Shown here piece after piece: positions 1-12,700 of a DNA stretch of 64,000 nucleotides; position 1 is the first letter of the stretch; every line of letters begins with the position of its first letter. Under the pieces are notes generated by a model. That model was not told where the DNA came from. It ran no database searches and saw only the letters and a list, made by a program, of their open reading frames with translations. Source of the DNA: Aplysia californica. Its lineage: Eukaryota; Mollusca; Gastropoda; Aplysiida; Aplysiidae. The stretch spans positions 70,694 to 134,693 of the forward strand of contig NW_004798101.1 in assembly GCF_000002075.1 (NCBI RefSeq). Direction: 5' to 3'. Position numbers and translations under genes: made by a program.

Positions 1-557
1 CTAAAATTAAAAATATTGAGGCTATATTAAAAAATCAGTTGAAAGGATGATTGTTTCGTTAAAGAAAATGATATAAAACTAAAATCAGGAAGCATTAGCA
101 ATACAACAACAACAAAATAAAACACAAAGGACACCCAAAAAAATTGAAAACAAATCAAAATATGCTCATAAATAAGAACACCTTTTCTATTTTTCTTTAT
201 ACAGGGCTCTCAAGCCTAGAACAAAAAGAAAGCGATGCATTTGAACAAAAATCCTTACATAAGGCAGACAAAAACCAAAGTACCCTTTTCTTATGGCAAT
301 ACAGAAAGCCCCATTAATTTTAGAGAAAATTCGAGAAAATTCAGAGAAAATTCAGACTCAAAACCTTTGAGCCCTTGTCTCTAGAGTATCCGAGACCTAT
401 GTACCTGAAGCCCTTCTGGATCAACAGCTAGACTTTCATCGCTGTACACTGATGCGTGCATTCAGTGAATAGAGGAATAAAAGTAATTCATGCTCAGGCA
501 TGCATGTGGATTCATAGAGTTTGAAGAAATATAGCATGAAAATAGAAATTCCTTAAC

Positions 558-774
558 CTGAGCATCTGCCAGCTGCATGATGGAAGTGGCCATGGTGCAG
601 TGGTCATCGCTGAGGTCAGTGCGGCTGTCATCATGTGACCATGAGCCCAGGCCACCAGTACATGACTCGGATGTGTTCTGCCGGATGTAGCGCGCTGGGT
701 CCTCCTCCAGGTCCATGCGGAAACCGCTCTGCTGTTTTGCCATCCACTGGTACAGGTCCTCGTTCTGCTTGTAC
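558..774 (-). CDS. BLTP1: BLTP1 coding exon 40, last one in the window
   Basis: Residues 2406-2478: YKQNEDLYQWMAKQQSGFRM then MATSIMQLADAQ. QLADAQ matches human QLADAQVVFKPLLS, so the next exon, expected to begin with VVFKP-like sequence in phase 0, must lie further left. Confidence 0.93.
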
Positions 775-3700
775 CTGATATATTGGACCATTGGAATAAG
801 GTTACAAAACCCTTTGAACAACTGTGAGACATACTGGCAAAATGAGTCACTTCTTGCAATCAACAAAATTGAGATATTGGCCAAAAAAATTTGTAGGTTT
901 TCAATTGACACCATTTTAAATTTGACATACCTATTTCCATAGGGGTAAATTCAGAGAAGTGACTCCTTTTGTCAACACACCTCACTTTCTGCTGCTTGGC
1001 TGTGTGGGATACTGCAACTAGCAAACAGGTGGAACAATTCGATAAAATATCTTCCTCAAACCGGAATCAAGTCTTTTGCACATCAGGTGAAGAGCCTAAC
1101 AATTAACAACAAAAATACTGAAGCTAGTTCCTGATATAAGAAGAAATGGTGGTTGCTGTTGGCACTCCAACACGCAGGGGACCATTCCCTTTCACCAAAA
1201 CTAAGTGGTAGAAAGGTAGGAGTCCCCCAAACCAAGTAACATTTCCAATAATTTCCGGACTTCAAGACGAAAGGCATCTCACCCAAAGAGCTCAAACAAG
1301 ACAATTTTCAAAGTACTAAAAGATGACATGAGATCACATCTGGTAAAAACTGTACTTGACTTGCACATGAATGAAGTGAGGAAAAACATTACTGCAAAAA
1401 GCCTTCATCCCTCGCTCTGCCCTCAGCTGGCCCCAAAAACCTGCGGACCACCAGTTTAACAGCCAGATAACAAGACAGAGACAGAGCCGTGTTACTAAGA
1501 TTTTTTTAAACGCCTTGAATGTTATGAATAATAATTCAAAACACTGCTTCAAAAACATATTCATAATTCAAACATAATCAATAGTGCCAAAGAAATATCT
1601 AGACCATCTCTGACTGATAAGCAACACCTGCAAACATACAGCTATAATTGAACAGGAAATAATTTACAAAGCATTATGACAAAGTGACTCACATGACGCA
1701 TTTGGACAATACAACACAATTTTTATCACGTTTAAGATATATCAAGCCCTACAAGCGGGTGAAAATAGTACAAGCCTAGCAGCTTTGGTTCCTTGATTAT
1801 AATCATTTAATGTTGGGGGTCAGAAACATCTTGAGGCAACTGAGTTGTACAATACAGCTAACAATGTAAAGAAAGAAGAAAAAATCAAAGTCTATCAAGT
1901 GTTCCTTGAACAGTATCATTATATCAAAGGCATACATACTAAATAAACGTCTTATTGTACCTGTTCTTCAAGATAGAATGTTTTGGCCCGGTGTGCCGGA
2001 GGGGTGTGTGAGGAGGTGTTGGGGCCACGGGTTGCTCATTGCTTGACACACTTTCTGCCAGAGAGTTGAAACTCATGTTGCTGTCATTGCGGTTCAGGAT
2101 CATTCCGATGGGTGGGGGTGCCAGGTTTGAGGAGCTATGATCCAGAGGGGAATCCGTTGCTCCGACACCTCTCTTAGCCCTGTTTCACAAATAGAACAGA
2201 ATTTTATACCAGTCTCTAAGAAGAAATGTGAGACTTTTCCCTGACATATTGACAGGGTTGTCATACTGTCAATTGCCTTCCCATTATCTTAACTCACTCG
2301 AGTCTTTTCTCGCACCTGTTGCAGGAAGCCCGTCCAACGGCCTATGTCTGATCCCCCACCCCTTGAGAGATCGGTATTTAAAACACGACAGCGCTTCTAA
2401 TTCACCGCGTAAGCTGCGCAAAACATCACAACAAGTATCATTTACTTTCTGCTGATCAAAATTTTGCTTGGTATCTTGTTTCCGAGTAGTAGTTTTTATG
2501 TAGCAGATGATTTTGGAAGCTCACGTGAACCGATCCGCAATGTTTTCCATCTGTCACTGCGGTCATAGAGTCGGCGTTTGTTACGATGTCGGAACAAACG
2601 ATCTTGATTTTTAGATTTTTCACAATAATAATGACGATTTTAGCGAGGATATCGAAAGCTGCAACTCTGATTTAGTTTCAGAGCTCATATTAGTATTGAA
2701 ATAGCTCAAAGGAAACGTTTCGAATGTGAAGTACGGGACGAATCATGAGTACTGACAATCGTGAAGGGTAACCGCTCGGCAAACTTAGACATAGGTCTAG
2801 AACTAGAGTTGGACCCGAGATGTTAGCAAATAAAAAAGAAAGATACCTTTAGATCCTGATCCTGTAGCACAAGAGCAGGAGCTATGAGTAGATTTAGGTG
2901 ACAAAATGTAACTAAATAAGGCATTAAGATCTCATGCAAGTCAGCTTAGTCAGACAAAACGTGTAAAGGGAAAGGAGACATCAATCAAAGCTGTGCAGTC
3001 TGTGACATTCCATTGACTGAACTCTGCTCTTTTTTAGATTTCACTCTGAAATAACTGAAATAAACATTTTTTCTGCTGTAGAAAACTTGAAAGATATGTA
3101 CTTAGTTGATTTTGTTTTCAATTCCACCCAAATCAAGCCCTTTTCTGTACATTTACTCCTCCACAGTTTGGACAAGTACCTCTAAAATAATTTCTGCGCT
3201 TGGTCAAATTGTGCCCATTTTTGAAAGATGATGACACAAAAGCCATTAAAGATTTCTTTGTCATTTATTTTGCACGTTTTGTACTATATCTGATGTTTCT
3301 GTGGTGTAAATATGGGTATGTAGTGAGAGAGGGTGAATTTTGATGAATTTTTGAAAACCTCCAAAAAAAGCCTGGACTCCAGCGGTTATTGTGTTTTCTA
3401 AAATACCCCAGACTCAAGTGACTTAGACAAACACACACTCAATGACAACTGGAAAACAAAAAATCTCTTTCATTTGAAACCAAACTGCATTTGTTTAGGG
3501 ACATTGAAAAGGGGCTAAAATGTAAAACAAAAGTTTGTCGTTAACCACAGCATTGACCCCTGAACAATAAAGAATATATATTTCTGTAGCACCATCTAAC
3601 TAAAATACTCCACTTTGGAAAATCTTGCTTTCCCTAATACCTTGGAATTGGACAAACAAAACATCAAACCCAACGAATTCATTAAATGCAAGGTTTATCA

Positions 3701-6700
3701 TATCATTTTTCAGAGTAGCTTTAGACATACTTAAATATACTTGAGAGCTTGCGAGGCTTTCCGGACACGTTGGACTCTGCACTGTGAAAGTCCATCCCAT
3801 CAGTCTTGTCAGTCTTCCCCTGCGTGCTGATCGACTGACGCTTGCTGTTGATGCTGGGCACAGAGCCGGACCTCTGGGTTATACCTCCTTCAGCCTGAAC
3901 AGATGAAACAAGCAGTTTTCAAACACTGAAGGTATAGTGAACATGTTTGTCCAGGAACGCAATCATTTACGCAATTAACACTTTACACACTGGTCCACAT
4001 CAAGGTCCTTTTCTTCCTCTTTTTTCCACTTTTATGACTACAAATCAAATAGGGGACGCTGAACTTGACAAAAAAGCTCTGACAAAACAAAGGCACCAAA
4101 CAATCTTAACATTTTTCTAAGACATTTCAAACTAGTATGGGTAAATGGTGAGCACTTTGGTGAGAGCTGATCTTTCTATTCTTTATCAACATTTTGTTAC
4201 TCTCACTCTCATTTGTCCTAGACAAAAGAAGCAGCCGTCATGTTGAGTTGCAATAAATTACAAAGTAACTATAATAATGCATCCCAGCCTGCAATTCATG
4301 AATGTGACCCTACTGACTGCAGAGTCTCAACAAGTCCACAATAGAAAAAACTCCCCAAGGTACAAATTCATTGATTGACATTTACAGGTTTCAAATTAAC
4401 TCATTTATATTTTATTCTTCTCAGAACCGAGTCTTAGCTCTATGCACACAGACTAGTCAAAATGCAATTGCTAAACTAGTGCTGTATTAAATATCACAGC
4501 AATTTTTTTTGAGAGGCTAAAAAATGTTTTGTCTTTGTTCCTTTCCATGTTGAACAGAATCCCAAAACATAGACTCCTCCACTCCACTACAAGATAACTC
4601 ACTTGTAAGAGAGACATCCTCTCATCCACCACATCAAACTGGTCTATAATGATGTCCTCAGCTTCTTCTCCCACCACCTCCACCTCCTCCGCCTCTTGCT
4701 GAGGCAGGGCAAAAGAGACATTGTACGGTCGAATGCTGCGTCGAGACTGAAACAAAATAAATAACAAGCTATCACTGGTTGAGTTCTCAGAAAGCATCTC
4801 TAAGCTCTCAAACAGATGTTTTTTCTACGTTATAGCACATGGGCTAGTCTTTATTTTTAAACTTCAATGTTTGCTCCATTAATGGAAAACAAAAAATAAA
4901 AGCAAATGACAGAGCAAAATAATTACTGAGCCCATTACCGCTTAGAATGGTCAATCAAAGCAACACTTCTTTCCTCAAGCACATTTTTCATTTCTTCATT
5001 TAATTTCTGATTATCATTACAGTGCTTTGGTGTAACATCAAAATCATACTTTGCACAATTCATTAGGAGAAATTAAGAATAAAATAAAGACTTCAGCTCT
5101 GCTCATGACAGCAGGCCAAAAACTAAACATCAGAATAGAAATCCCACTCCAAGAAAAAAAAACTATTTTTTCCAAAAAATACATCAGAAGATTTTGATCA
5201 TTTAAAAAACAAACAATCCCATGCAGGAGGAGGAGGAGGAGGAGGAGGAGGAGGAGGAGGAGGAGGAGGAGGAGGAGGAGGAGGAGGAGGAGGAGGAGGA
5301 GGAGGAGGAGGAGGAGCAGGAGGAGAACTCAATGGACCAACTAGTCGAAATGCAACTGCTAAACTGGTAACATGCCAAACAATTCTCAAATGTGCTGCAA
5401 ACAAATTCTAAGAATGTAAAAGACATTGTCAAAAACAGACTGACAGTAATACAATTCACTGTAAAACATTTTACCAAAAAGATAAAGCAGACATACAAAA
5501 TATAATAGTATTCACAGATAGAAAGATTTACATCCACAGTCATTAAAGATTTCTTTGTCATTTATTTTGCACGTTTTGTACTATATCTGATGTTTCTGTG
5601 GTGTAAATATGGGTATGTAGTGAGAGAGGGTGAATTTTGATGAATTTTTGAAAACCTCCAAAAAAGCCTGGACTCCAGAGGTTATTGTGTTTTCTAAAAT
5701 ACCCCAGACTCAAGGACTTAGAAAAACACACACTCAATGACAACGGAAAAACAAAAAATCTCTTTCGTTTGAAACCAAACTGCATTTGTTTAGGGACATT
5801 GAAAAGGGGCTAAAATGTAAAACTAAAGTTTGTCATTAACCACAGCATTGACCCCCTGAACAATAAAGAATATATATTTCGTTTGAAGCTCCAAAAACAG
5901 AAAAACTCTTTCCTTGTCGATTCAAACAACCACACAAGTCAAAAACGTCAGAAACCAAGAAAAAACAAACCTTGAAGTTGATCTCACTGAGGTTGGGCAT
6001 GTACAGGACGTTCTTCCACTGCCTCATCAGAGCCAAGATGCCCTTCTGCACCGTAATAAGCTGAGGCACGGTCTCCGCGGCAACAGCTCTCTCCACGGGA
6101 TTGGTGCCGTACTTGTGCAGATACTTGCGCAGCACTGTCAGCAGCTGATTGGATGGGTCCTCCTGGAGCGTGTGGGACAAAGGCGTCAGCTTATTGAACT
6201 TGCTCTGAAAAGACAAAGGCATTTGTTTTTTACACAAGACCCAACCAAAAAGGAACGGAGTTGCTGAGGAATTTCAATTCGAATGAATGATATCTAAATA
6301 CTAGTAAAAAAAAATGGATCAAAACTGCACTTTGCATTTTTTTTAAATTCAATAAATACATGCTTAAAAAGTAAACATAGTGAGGGACACAACTACAATA
6401 TATACTTACAGGCTTCATTCTTATTGTCACGGCAAATTCTGTCTTGAAAGTTCATAACTTTTCCTTACACAATATAAGCCTTGGCAAATCCATAGGGAAC
6501 AGTATCAGAAATCAGTGAATGCATATTTTCTGACACAAAAACGAACTTCCTTATTCAGACCCTCTAAAAGGTAATAATTGGGTTTTTTTACGTACTGGTT
6601 GGCAGCTTTGCAAATAGAAAAACTAATTTTTCTTGAGACAGGGATGTTATACTTCAGGAGACCCACAAACCCTCACCTTATATGCCACATGGATGCCCTG

Positions 6701-9700
6701 GCATTCCAAACCCTCAATCATCATGCACGCAATGACACAGCACAGCCTTCTTGAATACTCGCGCACCAAACCCCGTACAGCATTCATCAGTCGGTCGCTG
6801 GGGTTCAGCCATGCGTCAATGGCAGGACTAGCTGTGCTGAGCAGATTCCAGTCAAGTCTAATAGGAGACAGGTTAAAAGAGTTGATGAGAACCAAAAAAA
6901 ATTATGAACAGACAAGAAAGTGGTAAAAAGTGGGAGATAGAGAAATGTCAGTGAGGGACAAAAAGCTGGTAAATTTTCTGGGAGCGTAATCTATTACAGT
7001 CACATTGAAAAAGCAAAATTATCCAAGAATCCCTAATCAACACAATCAACCTGTCCAAGACGGCTACCCATTGTCGAGGAAAAATGTGGTCAACTTAGAT
7101 AGGGGAAAATCTTGGACAGTGTCATTATAATATTTTTTTAAAGCAGGGGGGATGAGGTCTTTCGTACAGATGATTGTCTTGGCCATTTGAGCAAGTTTGA
7201 TTGTATTACCAAAATTATTTTTAAAGAAACAAAAATTCCTTCATAATAAAATTTGAACTTCAAAATGGTGTATAAGACCATGAAAACCAGAGTCACATAT
7301 CATAATTTGCAAACCAAAAATGATATTACTAAGTAATCAAACTTTTACTTATGGAGACCTAATGGTGTTGAAACCATCTTAAATTTACCTAGTGAAATCA
7401 ACTTTTTTGTGGATGGAGATGGGAGGGGGCGAAGCAAAGTTGAACCAGATGGTTTTGAGTTCAAGTCTCCCATTGGAAGCATCTCCATCAAGTGGGGTGG
7501 GCAGAGGGGCTGGTGGGTCCTCCATGCTCTCATTGGACCCAACCGACTTGTCCGAGTCCCAAGGTGAAGAGTCGAGCGAGTTCGATGTGTGCCGACCCGA
7601 CGGAGAACTCAGAGGAACTGGTTCATCAGTACTGGACTCCTCCTCCGATTCCCCAACCACACCCTCTTTCCTGGCTCCGGTACCGCGCTGTCCACTTGAC
7701 TTTCCATCCTGTGATTTAGTTTTCGACTCATCCTCACAACCACCAACCTCATCCTCCTCCTCGTCTTTCTCCTTTTTCGCATCTTTCCCCTCCACTTTGA
7801 CCCTGGTTGACTCCTCCATATGCTGCACCGTCTTATCAATGTTTCCTAATTTCTCCTCCAGCTGAGCTTCTCCAGATTCACGGTAGCCCAAACGTCGGAC
7901 TGCTGTCACTGACACATCCTCTAGGCCGCACTCACACATGATGAAACCAATACTGGGGGCAGATGCTTGCCATGAGGAGCTGGTGTCGCTGCCGCTACCT
8001 CCTCTTGGGGTGGCTGCTTCACTACTCTCCCTGTCCTTACTAGAAGTGCGAGACAAACGTCGCTTCGGTGACGGCATAGTTCCACCAGGATAACCAGAAC
8101 CTTGTGACAAACAGAAAAAAATGTCATCAGACAAAAAAAGAGATAATTGCAGAAACATATTGACCATGTCAGAGGCACACTCATCAAGTCTGAAAGACAA
8201 AAAAAAAAGGTTCAGTTTCATTTGGTCACACTAGGTCAGGGTTTTATGAAATCAGCCAATTAACCAAATCCACATATTTACCTTGACTGAAGTGGGAGTC
8301 AGGAAATTCATCTTCTGGCTAGTTAATTACCAAATTGAATAAATCTGCCAATTCGTAAACAATAATTTTAGGTCTCATTTGGTTTCTTAGCATTTAGGAA
8401 ATCAGTAGAAGGAAATGAGTAAATGAAACAAAGGCCTTATTTCCTCACATTGTAATGTTAAATAAGAGGGTGCAAAACTGTTCACAATATCTATACTAAT
8501 TGCAATGGGTGTGTTTCTTAGGGCAAGACAATTGATTAGCTCAAAACAAGACTATGTCGATCAGTGACCAGCAACTGTGCAAGTACCCCTGAGTTTACAG
8601 ATTGATATGTACCACTACTTGTCATGCAATCTTTGACAGCACATGTCATGACATAACCAAGTACCAGCAAGAAGAAACAGATGTCCTTTGTCATAACTTA
8701 CCCAAAGTGCTGTTGTCGGTGCCAACAGGAGGGTGAGGCATCCCTGAGCTGGGGGTCTGTGTGGAGACTGGGGTGGTGGTGTCCTGCTGCTCCAGTGTGA
8801 ACTGAACGCGAGAGAACTGTTCAGGAATGGCAGTGAGCAGCACATGTTCTGAGAAGTTGCTGAACTTAAGCAACCTCCGAAGTTGAACATGGATATGTGA
8901 GATGTGCAAGGTGCCCACATTCTCTTCTCTTGTTATTTCTTTTGGTCTGTGGAGGGTGAAAAGACCATCGTGCTATTTATGTGACTTCTATACATGGATG
9001 CTACTTCATAAAAGACAACGGTTAATGAATGTTTAAGACACAGGTAAATTCAAGATGAACCACAAGTCTCACAACGTCTTTTTGAGACATTTTTTAAGCC
9101 TGCTAGAGTAACAAATCCATCACATACCGATGGTAATGCAAAATTTGCTTTCTGTGTGTTAAATATAAAGGACATTTTTAATGAAAAGAGGACATTTTGA
9201 ACAGTGAAAATTATTTTTCACTACTTATGATGGTAATATTCAGTACATGCTTTCCAATTTCTACCTTTCATAATGTTTGTTGTGCCTTATTGCATGAAAA
9301 TACAGGCAAAAGGTATGTCAAATGTGAGAAGGTACTTACATTTTTAAAAATATACCATCATCTGTCCACATTATAATAAATCTAAACCTGCAAGCATGAA
9401 ACTGGTCGCAAAGTGATCCACTAAAAAAAATCACTTTACCTTTCTTTTATAACATCCCTTCATTTGAATTGTATAATGGAAGTTCAGAGCCACATTGACA
9501 CATTTTTTTCGCTACAAGAGTACTATTACATCTACACTCAATGAAGACACATAAGACAAACCAAAACAATTTCCTTTATCTCAGACATAGAAAGTTTGTG
9601 TGCAACATTATTATCATGCAAAAATTCTTACTTTTCAATATCTGGCTCAAGCGGGTTCACCTCTCCTTTTGCCCTGGCCTGCGCTGAAGCAGAAAATTTT

Positions 9701-12700
9701 ACAGAAGAACTCGGAGTGGAGCTGGTCTTTCTAGTCAGGGGTTCTTTAGCACCGTCAATAGCCACCTGAGAAAGGACGAGGTAATCTATGAATATCAGCC
9801 ATCTCATCTCAGCATCATATCTAAAGTTAAAAATAGGCTATAGAAAGATGCATGGATAAGGCCTTTTCATATCTTCATCAGACACTGGCAGAAAAGAGTG
9901 CAGAACAATTACAACACATGTTATCTTCACTGAAGGTTATTTATACTGGTAAATGTTCATATTTACAAAGGAAATACACAATTTTTAAATGGACAGATAT
10001 ATTCCATCATTCATGGTATACAACAGTTTCATTTGAACATACAACTATCAGTTAATTAGTACAGCTTTGGGTTAAATGTCCAATATGTTAAAGAAATGAA
10101 TTAATGTCACAGTATACAAGCAAAGCCCCATGCCTGTACATGAATGTTCAACACTTTTTCAAGTAAAAAATATTGTAAGAAGTACTAAACCAGACTCAAA
10201 ACCTTAACGCTAAATCCAAAGGCTACTAGGGGTATTTTTTTGTGTTTCCTGAAATTAAGACAAAAAATGTAAATAAGCTGGGACACTGAAATAACAGCTG
10301 AGAAATCTGTTTCATGAGTCAATTTTGAAGCAAAAGCAAATCCATCGCAAAGAAAAAAGAGGAAGCTGCCACACTACACCACTGGCACGATCAGCCAATC
10401 CAGCTGCATGATAATCTATTCTGTCAGCACGGCTTTCGCAGACAGGCTCAAAGAGTAGAAGTCTATGTTATTGAATACATGGGACAACTCTGCATCCAGT
10501 GATGCCAACAAGTGAACTTAAACTAAAATCTACCTGTATCTAAGCAGTAGCAATTTACATGTAACGGTGCAATCAATTCTTTATTTCAGAAAGTTGAAAA
10601 AGAAAGGAGAGCTGAAAAACCATTTGCTGTTGTGTGTTAGCATAAGGAATTAAACTAAACAGCTGAGAAACCTGCTTTATACATCAGTCTTCAATGTTTC
10701 ATGGTTTTGGCAACCCACCTTGCACGAGTGATTGTTGGAAAGTAGCTGGCAGCGAATGCCATCAATGCAAACAGCTAGTAATGATACAGCAGTCAGATCA
10801 CTGGCAGTGCCCAGGTTAGAGAAGGCAATCACCTCCTCCACAATGGAGGCCTGCAGCACACAGATGTTGATCTGAGGAAGACAGGAGCTCATCAGTTCTC
10901 AGCATCACTCACAACATGACTCATGACAATCATTACATTATTCAAAGGGAGCACTACTCTTGTCTTTCTATCCGTATTTTGAAATATAATTCAAAAATGT
11001 TACTTCTCACATCAAAGTTTCTATTTATCAATGCCGTGTGCTTGCAAAAACAAAGACCTTCATTGATCTTTACAATGGATTTTTGCTACTGCTTTTTTGT
11101 GCACTCCATAAAATTATAACTAACAGTTGATAACTTACTTTGACTTTATCCCATACAAATCTTTGAAAATGTAGTTAATATTTCTACCAAACTGTACGCA
11201 CTGTAAAAGATTGTCCATAAAGACTTCACTTTTAATTTTTCCGTATTTCTCTCTTTACTTCTTTAGGAAGTATTCTGTTTTTCACTAGCAAATGAACCAT
11301 TGTTGGAGCTAGGTGAGCTGGTCTGAATTCAATCAATCTGAGAGACTAACGGCCAAGAGGTATATAAACGCTGTCAAAAAAATCAAGCAATGTCAAAAAG
11401 AGTTAATGTCCAAGTGGGTAACAGTTTCTGACAAAGACATGTTAACCCTAGCACAAGGGTCACTGCGCTGTAGAAACCATGGTACTACAAAACATTTGCA
11501 TGAAGAACAGAGAGCATTTCTCTATTAAGGATAACATTTTTTCTGGGTCCATTCTTTCTTACCTTTGGCAACGTGAAAAGAGCCTGCAGAGAGGAGGTTT
11601 TGACTGGAGTGACATCACCACAGGCCTGCAGCTCATCCTCCTGCCCCTCCTTGCTCTCTTCGCTGCCTTTGCCTTTCTTCAGTTTGTTCTGCTGCTTCAA
11701 TCGGTCCAGGCACTGGCTGTGGAGGCCGTCTATCAGAGCTGATGGGTGTAGCTTGGACAGAGTTGGGGTGACTGCCTCCACATATCTGTAGATCAGTACA
11801 AAACCCAGTAAAAAATAATGAAAATTCAAGGAGTTAGTATTATTGTTATCAAGAATGACATTATGAACGACATCAGACATCATGTAGGAAGAATATTTAA
11901 GAGACACCCTCTGATTTGAAGCCAAATTTAGGTAGATTATTTTTGACAGACCCTTTGATTTGAAGGCAATCAGGAAGGTTATTTTGGAAGCAGAACTTCT
12001 GAGTCTATCTCTCATACAACCAGGCCAAGAGATGAGAGAGCTCTGGGAAGTCCTCACATGACCCACAATAAAAGTAAACCTACTTGAGTCAAATCAGGAT
12101 TCTCAGATTGCAGTCTGTTTAGTTTAGTTTTAGTTTTGGTAGAGGTTTTACAGCGCTCACAACTGCATAAGGTCATATGAGCGCCAGAAGATTAGAGGTG
12201 TTACAAGGGAGTAACAAACATAAAAAAGAAGAAGGGGAGATAAGGACGATAGATGTCTGATAGGAAAGAAGGAGCAAACCACACCAGAACACCCATCAAC
12301 CACCCACGAATTGCAGTCTGACATGATGCATCTTTCAGTGAAGGCCTTACATGACGATTTCAAAGTATTAGATTCTACCGGAACAAATGACTTTTGGAAC
12401 CACAGATGGTAAAGACTGGGCCTTTCAACATGAAAAGTTTACCTGGAAAGTTTTTCACAAAAATATTCTTTTTTGCTGAGCGACAAAAATGAACTGCTTC
12501 AAAGCCAAACCAACCTTTGCCAGGCTTCCAGCAACAGTGGTGTGACCAGGACATCCAAAGAACCCGACAACTGGACCACAGCGGTGGTTTTAGACACATT
12601 GTCTGCAGAACTGGTGCTGTCTGCAAGGTACACAAAAACACACAGACCGGTATAATATTCAAGGAAGAATGCTTCTGATAGTGGGAATAGAAACAACTGA

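Noticed and set aside
5198-5561. Poly-proline or poly-serine protein
   Set aside because: These frames are only readings of the (GGA)n microsatellite.
7392-7865. 157-codon plus-strand ORF
   Set aside because: Mirror of the Ser/Glu-rich BLTP1 exon 34 on the opposite strand; no independent support.
12375-12662. Alternative open frame over BLTP1 exon 29
   Set aside because: A different frame from the exon; the coding frame gives TTAVVQLSGSLDVLVTPLL, which matches BLTP1.
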